In this document: piece by piece, positions 6,448-14,106 of the stretch | Layout: each line of letters opens with the position of its first letter | Numbering within the stretch: the stretch's first letter is position 1 | Origin: Candidatus Thalassarchaeaceae archaeon | GTDB lineage: Archaea; Thermoplasmatota; Poseidoniia; Poseidoniales; Thalassarchaeaceae | Assembly (NCBI GenBank): GCA_030745885.1 | Contig: JASLNR010000018.1 | Span: 1-25,119, forward strand | Reading direction: 5' to 3' | Length of the DNA stretch: 25,119 nucleotides | Position numbers and translations under genes: made by a program | Notes under the pieces: generated by a model | What the model was told of the DNA's origin: nothing | The model's database searches: none | Seen by the model: the letters and a program-made list of their open reading frames with translations, nothing else

Positions 6448-7401
6448 CTATACGTCAATCTCAGAAGAGACGAACCTGTGGACTCCTGAGGAGACCTCGA
6501 TGACTTCTGATTGTACTGACGCCCTCCTGTTATCCAGAAACTCTACGCCCCTAGTTCGACCACTGCACACTCCGGTGCCAATGAATACTGAATCCTCGGA
6601 TGTGCAGAGATCGTCACGATTCCAGATTCTCTCGATATCCCCCTCTATCATGCGCTCGGCACGCTCTCGATGTCCCTCGTTCTTGAACACAAGGCGCCCC
6701 TCGAACGGGGCATCGAGACCACGCAATGCGGTTGCGGTGATGACTCCCTCTGGGGCAGCCCCGATACCCATCAGCATGTCAGTCCCCGAATTCGGGTCAG
6801 CGGAATCGAGAGCTGCAGAGATGTCCCCATCCCCAATGAGGATTATGTCGACGCCTAGAGCGCCCAGGTCACGGAGAAGTTCCTCATGGCGGGGACGATC
6901 CATCACCACGACGCGAAGGTCATTCGGATGCTTGTCGAGGGCAGCGCAGGCGGCCTCGACATTGTAGGACACATCGGCCTCGAGGCTAATCTCTCCGGCC
7001 AAGGCCGCGGGCCCAGCAATCTTGTCCATGTAGCAGTCTGGAGCATGTAGCAGTGTCCCCATAGGGCCCGCAGCGAGAACCGCCATGGCATTCGGGAGGT
7101 CCAGAGCGACATGGTTGGTGCACTCCAAGGGATCGACTGCGATATCGATGGAAGGGGCAGAGGGATCGCCCTGCATCGACCCTAGGGGCTCGCCTATCCA
7201 TAGCATGGGGGCATCGTCACGCTCTCCCTCACCAATAGCGACCCTTCCATCGAAAGGTACGGTATCGAAGACTGCTCGCATCGCCTCTACTGCAGCCCCG
7301 TCGGCTGCCTTGCGATTACCTCGGCCCTTCCAAGCCGCGGCGGCCACAGCAGCAGCCTCGGTCGCCCGCAGGAAGTGCGGGACCAAGTCGATGGTCGCCA
7401 T
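6448..7401 (-). CDS. glpX: Class II fructose-1,6-bisphosphatase (GlpX)
   Basis: This hydrolyses fructose 1,6-bisphosphate to fructose 6-phosphate in gluconeogenesis. The 317-residue product has the GlpX N-terminus (RATEAAAVAAAAWKGRG at 12-28), the metal site GEGERDDAP at 57-65 and DPLECTNH at 90-97, then VMDRPRHEEL and GIGAAPEG further on. The normally conserved Gly of the DPxxGT motif is Cys here (TGC codon); the metal-binding acidic residues remain. The start is uncertain. The ATG at 7401 fits family length but lacks a ribosome site. The ATG at 7443 would add 14 residues and overlap moaC by 17 bases, with weak GGAAG upstream. The gene lies between moaC and fba on the same strand. Pairing with the aldolase supports a sugar-forming role. 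Confidence 0.93.
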   Translation of the reverse strand: MATIDLVPHFLRATEAAAVAAAAWKGRGNRKAADGAAVEAMRAVFDTVPFDGRVAIGEGERDDAPMLWIGEPLGSMQGDPSAPSIDIAVDPLECTNHVALDLPNAMAVLAAGPMGTLLHAPDCYMDKIAGPAALAGEISLEADVSYNVEAACAALDKHPNDLRVVVMDRPRHEELLRDLGALGVDIILIGDGDISAALDSADPNSGTDMLMGIGAAPEGVITATALRGLDAPFEGRLVFKNEGHRERAERMIEGDIERIWNRDDLCTSEDSVFIGTGVCSGRTRGVEFLDNRRASVQSEVIEVSSGVHRFVSSEIDV

Positions 7402-7426
7402 GCAGGGGGGAGGGGGGGCGAGACGT

Positions 7427-7885
7427 TCAATCCTGCGGGTCATCCTTGAACTTCCTGATTACACGGACGTCCTCAATCCTAGAATTGGGATACTGGCCCT
7501 CAATGTCCTTTTCGATTGATTTGAGCATGTCCCACGCGCACAGAAGTCCTGCGCTGACGCCGCACAATGCCTCCATCTCCACGCCTGTTCTCCAGTGAGC
7601 CGTCACCGAAACGGTGCAACGCAGGCCGCCTTCCTCGACCTTCCAATCCACGGTGCATCCTTCGATGGGTATGGGGTGGCAATGGGGTAGGGTCCGAGGA
7701 GTCCCCTTAACAGCCTGAATGGCAGCAATGGTGGATGAATCGCACACGTCGCCCTTAACCGAACGGCCATTGGCGACCACGTCGAGTCCCTCGGGGGAGA
7801 GTGATAGGATACCAGTTGCGACAGCCTCGCGGGCGACGACTGGTTTCGAGCCGACATCGACGATTCCAGTCCACGAGCCCCTCAT
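7427..7885 (-). CDS. moaC: Cyclic pyranopterin monophosphate synthase (MoaC)
   Basis: MoaC converts the MoaA product (3',8-cyclo-7,8-dihydro-GTP) to cyclic pyranopterin monophosphate in molybdenum cofactor synthesis. The 152-residue protein has typical family length and motifs: VDVGSKP near residue 9, KGDVCD near 44, PHCHPIPI near 67, and the active-site block TGVEMEAL...WDMLK near 101-122, with the catalytic Asp and Lys in DMLK. Family members usually have LCHPLPL where this protein has HCHPIPI. The ATG at 7885 is favoured; a GTG at 7891 with GGAGG upstream is the alternative. It is followed by glpX. moaE lies about 1.7 kb away beyond two plus-strand genes. No moaA, moaD or moeA is present in the window. 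Confidence 0.93.
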   Translation of the reverse strand: MRGSWTGIVDVGSKPVVAREAVATGILSLSPEGLDVVANGRSVKGDVCDSSTIAAIQAVKGTPRTLPHCHPIPIEGCTVDWKVEEGGLRCTVSVTAHWRTGVEMEALCGVSAGLLCAWDMLKSIEKDIEGQYPNSRIEDVRVIRKFKDDPQD

Positions 7886-7978
7886 AATCACACCAGATGC
7901 CCTCCGGATGGCATGCTACTTCTTCATAGGCTCGGAAAAGGGCATTGGGATGAAATACCGAGATGTGAATTGGATAGT

Positions 7979-8239
7979 ATGGCGGAGGGGTTCCGGGACA
8001 GAGCCACCCCTGGCATCGTGCCCGTCTTGAAATCGGGCCTTCCTCACGACAGGCCCATCACCGATGGCAGCAAACTTCAGGTGATCAATGACCTTTGCGT
8101 TGGCTGTTCCTATTGCTTGATGGCCTGCAAAGATGACGCTCTGGTAGTCGAAGGTCTGTGCGAGGTAATCGAGCAGAACTGTACTGACTGCCTGCGATGC
8201 CTACTGTGGTGTCCGACTGGCGCTTTGGTTTACTCATGA
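7979..8239 (+). CDS. 2[4Fe-4S] ferredoxin
   Basis: This is an 86-residue electron carrier with two complete CxxCxxCxxxC sets: Cys40, 43, 46, 50 and Cys68, 71, 74, 78. Only the second set is followed by the usual Pro. About 35 extra residues precede the first cluster. The start is the least certain part: the ATG at 7979 is the only in-frame ATG close to the domain, and the frame is open back to a non-standard start at 7913. The stop (8237-8239) lies inside CATGAGGTGG, so the ribosome site of the next gene overlaps it. The two genes are therefore very likely translated together, and this ferredoxin is the natural electron donor for the FAD oxidoreductase. It is divergent from moaC. Confidence 0.85.
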   Translation: MAEGFRDRATPGIVPVLKSGLPHDRPITDGSKLQVINDLCVGCSYCLMACKDDALVVEGLCEVIEQNCTDCLRCLLWCPTGALVYS

Positions 8240-8248
8240 GGTGGGCCA

Positions 8249-9601
8249 GTGAGTAAATCGAAGGCAGTCGTGATTGGGGCGGGAGTGGGGGGGCTCTCAT
8301 CGGCAGCCAAGCTTGCTCAGACCGGCAAGTACGACGTTGCGCTATATGAGAGGATGTCCTTCGCCGGAGGCCGCTTCACCCAACACAATCACGACGGTTT
8401 CCAGATTCCCACTGGTGCGGTGCATATGATTCCGCACGGTCGTAAGGGCCCCTTCTCCAAACTGATACTGGGCAAACGCTCTGGAGGGGGGTTGGAACTG
8501 GGAAGGCACGGTGTGGAGTTCCTGCCATCGACGAAGTTCGCTTGTCAGCTCAAGGACGGTCGGCATTACGCTGCCAATTCGGTTTACGGGATCCTCCGCT
8601 GGTTCCCAGCGAAGAACACCCTGAACATGCCGAGGCTGCTGGCCACCCGAGCCAAGCACCCCTGGGAAAACGAGACTATAGATGGCAGGACTTGGCTCCA
8701 ACGAATTTTTACTGACGACTTCATCGATTTCCTGGAGGCATTCTCAAACTTCGCTATCAGCCTTCGCTTCGATCAGATGCCGGCATCCACGGTGGTGAGA
8801 ATACTGCAGAACTCGTTCTGGAGCGATAGGCCCCACATACCCAAGGGTGGCTGTAAGGGAGTTATTGACGGGCTCAGAGCAGATTTAAAGCAGAATGGAG
8901 CGAAAATTAAGCTGTCTCACGAAGTCACCGAGATACTCCCAGGGGAATCAGAGGAGTCGACCAAGGAAAACCGATTCTGCATAGGAATCAGGAGGAGAGG
9001 TAGGGATAGCAGCACATGGGTTGGCGCCGATTCCATCATCCACAACGGGGGTCATCCAAATCTGCTCGATTCGCTCTCTGAGGACTTTGAGGTCCCTGAA
9101 TCGGTTCGCAAACAGGTGACTAATACACAGGCCGTGGGCGGGATTGGATTCGTCTTTGATTTGGATGAAAAGATACCCCAAAGGGACAGCGGGGTGACAA
9201 TGATTCCAAGCCTCGACACGGTCGGTGGCTACGTGATTCCAACATTTTCCGAACCAGCCCTAGCCCCACCAGGAAGACACATGATGATCACGCACCAGTA
9301 CGTGCCTGATCCCAGCGTAAAGTCGGAGATTGCCAAAGGCAGGGATGAGCTGTATGATTCAATTCCTTGGCTCTCTGATCACGGTGAGGAGCTATGCGTT
9401 CACACCTATCATCGGAACTGGCCATGCAACCGCGCCCCGCAGGGCGCAGAGCTGCCATCTGACATTGGTGTGGAGGGCATGAGGCTTGTCGGGGACGGGA
9501 TCAAGGGCCACGGCTGGATGATGGTGGAGGGAATTGCTTCCAACGTGCCAAGTGCAGTCCGGGACGTCTGCGGGACCATGGATGCGAGAGGGTCACCCTA
9601 G
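8249..9601 (+). CDS. Phytoene-desaturase-like FAD oxidoreductase
   Basis: The 450-residue flavoprotein has the dinucleotide-binding start typical of the CrtI/CrtN/carotenoid isomerase/retinol saturase group: VVIGAGVGGLSSAAKLA at 7-23, then an acidic strand end (LYER) and FAGGRF. The C-terminus (GMRLVGDGIKGHGWMMVEGIASN) is the second FAD contact of the family, somewhat divergent. The GTG start at 8249 is supported by GAGGTG five bases upstream, within the end of the ferredoxin gene. The substrate cannot be read from sequence. A prenyl chain or carotenoid is likely by family, and a partner ferredoxin suggests a reduction or saturation reaction as readily as a desaturation. The last nine bases overlap the end of convergent moaE. 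Confidence 0.82.
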   Translation: MSKSKAVVIGAGVGGLSSAAKLAQTGKYDVALYERMSFAGGRFTQHNHDGFQIPTGAVHMIPHGRKGPFSKLILGKRSGGGLELGRHGVEFLPSTKFACQLKDGRHYAANSVYGILRWFPAKNTLNMPRLLATRAKHPWENETIDGRTWLQRIFTDDFIDFLEAFSNFAISLRFDQMPASTVVRILQNSFWSDRPHIPKGGCKGVIDGLRADLKQNGAKIKLSHEVTEILPGESEESTKENRFCIGIRRRGRDSSTWVGADSIIHNGGHPNLLDSLSEDFEVPESVRKQVTNTQAVGGIGFVFDLDEKIPQRDSGVTMIPSLDTVGGYVIPTFSEPALAPPGRHMMITHQYVPDPSVKSEIAKGRDELYDSIPWLSDHGEELCVHTYHRNWPCNRAPQGAELPSDIGVEGMRLVGDGIKGHGWMMVEGIASNVPSAVRDVCGTMDARGSP

Positions 9602-10015
9602 ACCCGCCTTCCAAATCGCACCGTCCTCCCTAACTTCCTTCTTCCACAGGGGTGCCTGCCGCTTCAGTTCATCAATAAGCCAAGTGCAGGCCTCGAAGCC
9701 TTCGGCTCGATGCACGGATCCGACGTGGATGCAAACAATGGGTTTCTCGGGCTCCACACGGCCTATCCGGTGCGCGATGGCAACTGAATTGGCACCGAAC
9801 CTCTCTAATGCATTTGTAGAAATGGATTGGAGGGCAGACGGCAGCTCTTCTTCCCAAGCATCGAATTCCAATCTCTCTACTTCGACTCCATCGGCCTCTC
9901 CGCGAGTCAGGCCGACGAAGGAAACAATGCTACCACAGCCCTTGATATCAAGCAACTTACGAAGACCATCGACATCGATTTTCTCGGGTTCCACCACCAC
10001 AACGACTTTCGACAC
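9593..10015 (-). CDS. moaE: Molybdopterin synthase catalytic subunit (MoaE)
   Basis: With MoaD, MoaE inserts sulfur into cyclic pyranopterin to make molybdopterin. The 140-residue product has the family blocks GSIVSFVGLTRGE, VERLEFDAWEEE, VAIAHRIGRVE, VGSVHRAEGFEACTWLID and the catalytic PLWKKE...DGAIW. I set the start at a GTG (10015), which gives the normal family length. The frame extends to a TTG at 10057. Neither has a clear ribosome site, so translation may be leaderless. The coding end overlaps the convergent FAD oxidoreductase by nine bases. The 177 bases upstream (10016-10192) separate it from the divergent reductase gene and are moderately AT-rich, with no further feature seen. Confidence 0.92.
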   Translation of the reverse strand: MSKVVVVVEPEKIDVDGLRKLLDIKGCGSIVSFVGLTRGEADGVEVERLEFDAWEEELPSALQSISTNALERFGANSVAIAHRIGRVEPEKPIVCIHVGSVHRAEGFEACTWLIDELKRQAPLWKKEVREDGAIWKAGLG

Positions 10016-10192
10016 GAGTTGCGATAGTTGTAGCTGACTTGAAATAATCTGAAACAACCATCAAAAATAATCTAGAGGAGCAATCGAGTAGCTGGATTTG
10101 CTCTTTCCAGTTGGCGGTTGCTTTCCTAACTTCACGACGGTATGCAGATTGGTTCAGGAAGGTACAAAGAAAGGACCATTGACGAGGTATCG

Positions 10193-11521
10193 ATGACTTC
10201 CACAGATTCGGTAACTGCCGGAAAACCACATGACATCATTGTGGTAGGGGCAGGTCCAGCGGGCTGTGCGGCTGCCTGTTACGCCGCACGTGAGGGGTAC
10301 CGTGTATTGCTCGTCGACAGGGCGACATTTCCCCGAGACAAGGTGTGCGGTGATGCCCTAGGGTGGAAAACCCTCTCTTTCCTCAGGGAATTCGGAATGG
10401 ATGCCAATGGATTTGTAGAGGAGAATGCTCCTTTCAACGGTGTGAGGGTTTCCAGCCCAAATGGATACGAAACCACGATATTTCTTCCCGAGGATAGCGA
10501 TGAATACTACCCAAGAGGATGGTGTCAGAGGAGAGAGATATTCGATAATTCGCTGATGGATAAGGCTCGGGAGTTGGTAGAAGGGTCCGGAGGGACTGTG
10601 ATTGAGGGTTTCACTGTAAGAGAAATCCTGTATGGAGATGCGGAAAGTAGGATTATTGGCATTCAGGGACAGGTGAAATCAACTGATGATGAGATGGAAA
10701 CCATCGAGTTTCGCGCACCATTGACCATTGGAGCTGGTGGGTACAATTGTCCAGTATCTCGCTCTTTAATTGGTAGCACCTTCGAGGAGCCGCTTTCAGA
10801 CCCAAGTCATTATGCCACTGCATATAGGCAGTATTGGTCTGGAGTCTCCGATTGTGACAATCAGATAGAGCTTCACTTCTTGGACAAGATAATTCCAGGA
10901 TACCTCTGGATTTTCCCGGTCTCTGAAGATGTCGTCAATGTCGGCATAGGCAGCCTTCAGAGGCATCTCGACGCGCGCTCAATGAAACTTAGGGAAATGA
11001 TGGATTATGTGACGAAGGAGAGCCCAAAATTTGCTCCGAGATTTGCCAACGCTATATTGGAAGAGGGTTCGGGCAGGGGCTCCAAATTGCCTCTGGGTTC
11101 CCCTAGGAGATCGCCTCCCTCGGGAATTCAGCCACGCAGGTCAGCTATGGCCGGGGGAATCTTGATCGGTGATGCGGCCAGCCTCGTCGATCCCTTCTCG
11201 GGAGAAGGAATTGGCAACGCCGTTCACTCTGCTGAAATCGCCATATCGCATTTCTCCTCATCCGATAACAGCGAAGGTTTTCCGGAATCTGCGGCTAATG
11301 GATATCAAAGAGACCTGTGGAGAGCAATGGGGAGTGAAATGTCTCATTCAGCAATGCTCCAAAAGACGTTTTTGAAATCTCCGACATTGATGAATATGTT
11401 TGTTTCAAAGGTGGGAAAAAAACAGTTATTGCAGAAAGTATTGTTTGATTTAACCGCCAGAAAGCAACCTAGGAAAAACCGTCCGTCAAGGTTGCGAATC
11501 TTGCTTTCACTTCTGTTTTGA
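10193..11521 (+). CDS. Geranylgeranyl reductase family flavoprotein
   Basis: The 442-residue protein is of the GGR family, which in archaea saturates the prenyl chains of membrane lipids (digeranylgeranylglycerophospholipid reductase) and in phototrophs reduces geranylgeranyl groups. Motifs: Rossmann GAGPAGCAAACYAAREG near 19-35, DKVCGDALG near 52, the GGR signature YLWIFP at about 237-242 followed by VNVGIG, and the FAD-binding GDAASLVDPFSGEGIGNA near 326-343. The ATG at 10193 is chosen for GAGGT just upstream. An ATG at 10142 would add 17 residues without family similarity. The enzyme needs low-potential electrons, and the ferredoxin gene 2 kb upstream is a candidate donor. Codon use is noticeably more AT-rich than in the sucCD end of the window. 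Confidence 0.88.
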   Translation: MTSTDSVTAGKPHDIIVVGAGPAGCAAACYAAREGYRVLLVDRATFPRDKVCGDALGWKTLSFLREFGMDANGFVEENAPFNGVRVSSPNGYETTIFLPEDSDEYYPRGWCQRREIFDNSLMDKARELVEGSGGTVIEGFTVREILYGDAESRIIGIQGQVKSTDDEMETIEFRAPLTIGAGGYNCPVSRSLIGSTFEEPLSDPSHYATAYRQYWSGVSDCDNQIELHFLDKIIPGYLWIFPVSEDVVNVGIGSLQRHLDARSMKLREMMDYVTKESPKFAPRFANAILEEGSGRGSKLPLGSPRRSPPSGIQPRRSAMAGGILIGDAASLVDPFSGEGIGNAVHSAEIAISHFSSSDNSEGFPESAANGYQRDLWRAMGSEMSHSAMLQKTFLKSPTLMNMFVSKVGKKQLLQKVLFDLTARKQPRKNRPSRLRILLSLLF

Positions 11522-11589
11522 ACGAAGGTTTTCAATCGGTGTCAGTTCTACCAAACTTTCATGTCCGCCGAGTTCAGATGGTTTCGAAA

Positions 11590-12786
11590 TCAGCACTCCA
11601 CCTCTATCACTACTGCCATCGCTGAGTCTCCCGCCGCACAGCCGGAGAAGAGGCCGTGCCCCCCTCCACCGAGAACCAGTTCTTCGATCAACTCGATAAC
11701 TGCTCGCAGTCCGGTCGGTGCTTGTGGGTGACCCCATATTAGGGAGGAGCCGTAGCGATTGACCTTCTCGGGTTGAAGACCGAATTGGCGGCAAAAGTAG
11801 ACGTCGTTGATTGCAAATGGATTGTGAGTCTTGATGCTAGCACAATCCTCGATCGTCACTCCTGCAGCATCCAAGGCATTCTGCGCTGCGGGAACGGCAG
11901 CCGTTGGCATCAGCCCTTTGCCCACTCGAGCGTTTCCAAAGGCACGCAAGCGAATGCTGACCCCTGAATCACCGCTCAATTCCTTGGCCCGTTCCTCCGT
12001 GCACACAACTAGGCCAGCGTTACCATCCGCAGGGTGGGTCTGCGACCCGAAAGTCACCACGCCCCCCTCAACGACTGGGCGAAGATTGGCCAATCCATCC
12101 TCCGAGGTTGGATGCACCCCCTCATCCTGCTCGAGGGTGCCAATGATGCGGCGCCCTCGACGAAGTTCGACGGGGACCATGTAGCGGCGCTGAAAGGCGC
12201 CGTCATCAGCAAGGGCGTTTTCATATTGCTCATATCGAAGCAGGGTCATCGCATCCTGTTCCTCGCGGCTTATGCCTTCCTTTGAAGCGACGTTTTCCGC
12301 TGTTGAACTCATCGCCCCACCTGCCCAGGGGTCACGACCGAAATTGTCCCAAACCGGATTCTCTGAAATTCCCTTTCCACCCGGGCCACTGGGGTCGGGA
12401 TAGTAGATATGAGGGCCATTACTGGTGCGGTCAGCGGCGATGTTGAGAAGGCTCTCATGCTGGTCACATTCGACTTCATGTGCTGCGATTGATAGCATGC
12501 TCACTGATGTGGCACATGCTTGCGAGATCGTCGGTCCAGTGATGGTTGGGGCCCCAATCATTCCTGCAACCCACGGGGCACCGTAGAATGAGGCATTCTG
12601 AGGTACAGTGATTCCGAGCAGCAGTCCATCGAAATCGGAGGGATTGATTTCACGTGACGCTAGGGCCGCCGAACCGGTCTCAGCAGCTAATTCCAATGAG
12701 TGGCGCTGGCTCAGACTGCCTTGCCAACGGGCGAAAGGGGTGCTCCAATAGGCACCGTAGGGGACGAAAACCTTCTCGTATGACAT
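11590..12786 (-). CDS. Thiolase-family acetyl-CoA acetyltransferase (second copy)
   Basis: The 398-residue protein belongs to a divergent thiolase clade. The nucleophile is Cys91 in ISQACATS. The NEAFA-type loop of degradative thiolases is replaced by THNPFAINDVYF. GHPQAPTG carries the catalytic His, and SGCAAGDSA near the end carries the second Cys. The ADRTSNGP and YYPDPSGPGG segments are characteristic of this clade as I recall it. The frame is open to 12996, inside the neighbouring thiolase, but the ATG at 12786 has GGTGGAT about five bases upstream and starts at the family's N-terminus. It follows the other thiolase by 67 bases, and the two could act in sequence or as a complex on different acyl-CoAs. 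There is no adjacent OB-fold DUF35 protein, so the archaeal mevalonate-type ACAT complex is less likely. Confidence 0.85.
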   Translation of the reverse strand: MSYEKVFVPYGAYWSTPFARWQGSLSQRHSLELAAETGSAALASREINPSDFDGLLLGITVPQNASFYGAPWVAGMIGAPTITGPTISQACATSVSMLSIAAHEVECDQHESLLNIAADRTSNGPHIYYPDPSGPGGKGISENPVWDNFGRDPWAGGAMSSTAENVASKEGISREEQDAMTLLRYEQYENALADDGAFQRRYMVPVELRRGRRIIGTLEQDEGVHPTSEDGLANLRPVVEGGVVTFGSQTHPADGNAGLVVCTEERAKELSGDSGVSIRLRAFGNARVGKGLMPTAAVPAAQNALDAAGVTIEDCASIKTHNPFAINDVYFCRQFGLQPEKVNRYGSSLIWGHPQAPTGLRAVIELIEELVLGGGGHGLFSGCAAGDSAMAVVIEVEC

Positions 12787-12853
12787 TCTAATCCACCCCG
12801 TAGTCCCAGTCCCGACATCGCCCATCAATGTTTGAAAGTAACCTAATTTCGGT

Positions 12854-14092
12854 TCAGCGGCGGAAGATGGCTGCCTCACCCTGTCCAACACCGACACATA
12901 GGGTGGCAAGGCCATGCATCGTCGTCTCAGAACTCTCTGAACGACGGGCCATCTCATGTAGCAGAGTGACCACGATGCGAGCCCCTGAGCAGCCAAGAGG
13001 ATGCCCTAGGGCGATAGCCCCCCCATTCACATTAACGAACTCCTCATCGAGTCCGAGTTCGTGGACGCAGGCTAAGGCTTGGACGGCGAACGCTTCGTTC
13101 AACTCGACCAAGTCGATATCGCTGATTCCCAGTCCAGCTCTCTCAAGCGCTTTTCGTGTGGCGGGGACGGGGGCCCATCCCATCGTGCGCGGTGCGACTC
13201 CCGCAGCAGCTGAGGCCAGCCAGGTGGCCAGCGGTTCGATCCCAAGCTCGGTGGCCTTGTCGGAGCTCATCAGAACCAGAGCCGCCGCCCCATCATTGAT
13301 GCCACTAGAGTTAGCCGCTGTCACGCTCCCGTCCCTCTTGAACGCCGGGCGCAGTTTCGCTAATTTCTCCAGTGTGCTGTCTCGGCGTGGACGTTCGTCG
13401 GCATCTACCGCAATCGGAACACCACGCCTCTGTGGGACCTCCACAGCGACAATCTCCGCATCGAATTTACCGCTATCGATGGCTGCGATGGCTCGTCGAT
13501 GACTCTGCACAGCAAAGCGGTCCTGCTCCTGACGCGAAGTCTTCTCTGCATCAACCCCCTCCAAATCACGCAGATTCTCGGCTGTCATGCCCATGCCATC
13601 GTTGCCATATTGATCCCGCAGCCCGGGATGGGGGAACCTCCAACCAATGGTGGTGTCGTGGACTTTGGGGTCTCCCCAAGCGAATCCAGTTTCGGGTTTG
13701 GCCATCACATAGGGGGCGCGGGACATTGATTCAACCCCCCCTACGACGTAGACATCACCCTCACCGCAGCGAATGGCCCGGGCCGCTGCGTTCAATGCAC
13801 TTAGTCCCGAAGCGCATAGTCGGTTGAAAGTGACAGCGGCGACCGAAGTAGGCAATCCAGCAATTAGGGACGCCATGCGCGCAATATTGCGATTGTCCTC
13901 TCCGGCCTGATTGGTGCAGCCCAAGTAGACCTCTTCGACATCCTTTCCTTCTAGGCCAGCTCGTTGAACCGCTTCACGAATGACCAATGCCGCAAGATCA
14001 TCGGAGCGTACCTTGGCCAATGCACCGCCGTGATTTCCTATTGGAGTGCGTACTGCTGAGACTACCACGACTTGGCGGTACTCAAGACTCAA
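12854..14092 (-). CDS. Acetyl-CoA C-acyltransferase (degradative-type thiolase)
   Basis: The 412-residue enzyme catalyses thiolytic cleavage or condensation of 3-ketoacyl-CoA. It carries all the thiolase signatures: nucleophile Cys93 in [49 protein letters not shown] with the catalytic His, and [12 protein letters not shown] near the end with the second Cys. This pattern is that of FadA/PcaF-type thiolases. The TTG at 14092 has GGGGGAG five bases upstream and lies 14 bases after the lipoprotein stop. An ATG at 14116 would overlap that gene by ten bases and is the main alternative. It is followed by the second thiolase. The pair fits fatty-acid or other acyl-CoA breakdown, but no acyl-CoA dehydrogenase or hydratase is in the window. 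Confidence 0.92.
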   Translation of the reverse strand: MSLEYRQVVVVSAVRTPIGNHGGALAKVRSDDLAALVIREAVQRAGLEGKDVEEVYLGCTNQAGEDNRNIARMASLIAGLPTSVAAVTFNRLCASGLSALNAAARAIRCGEGDVYVVGGVESMSRAPYVMAKPETGFAWGDPKVHDTTIGWRFPHPGLRDQYGNDGMGMTAENLRDLEGVDAEKTSRQEQDRFAVQSHRRAIAAIDSGKFDAEIVAVEVPQRRGVPIAVDADERPRRDSTLEKLAKLRPAFKRDGSVTAANSSGINDGAAALVLMSSDKATELGIEPLATWLASAAAGVAPRTMGWAPVPATRKALERAGLGISDIDLVELNEAFAVQALACVHELGLDEEFVNVNGGAIALGHPLGCSGARIVVTLLHEMARRSESSETTMHGLATLCVGVGQGEAAIFRR

Positions 14093-14106
14093 ATTACTCC
14101 CCCTAC

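Noticed and set aside
7897..7914. ATGCC/GGCAT inverted repeat between moaC and the ferredoxin gene
   Set aside because: The 5-base arms with an 8-base loop are within chance expectation, and position alone does not support an operator.
12787..12996. N-terminal extension of the second thiolase into the neighbouring gene
   Set aside because: It overlaps the first thiolase's coding end by more than 140 bases and lacks family similarity; the ATG at 12786 has a good ribosome site.
12828..13502. 224-residue plus-strand open frame opposite the thiolase
   Set aside because: It is antisense to a thiolase with intact motifs and is rich in Ser/Ala/Pro as expected for a shadow frame; no domain is recognised.
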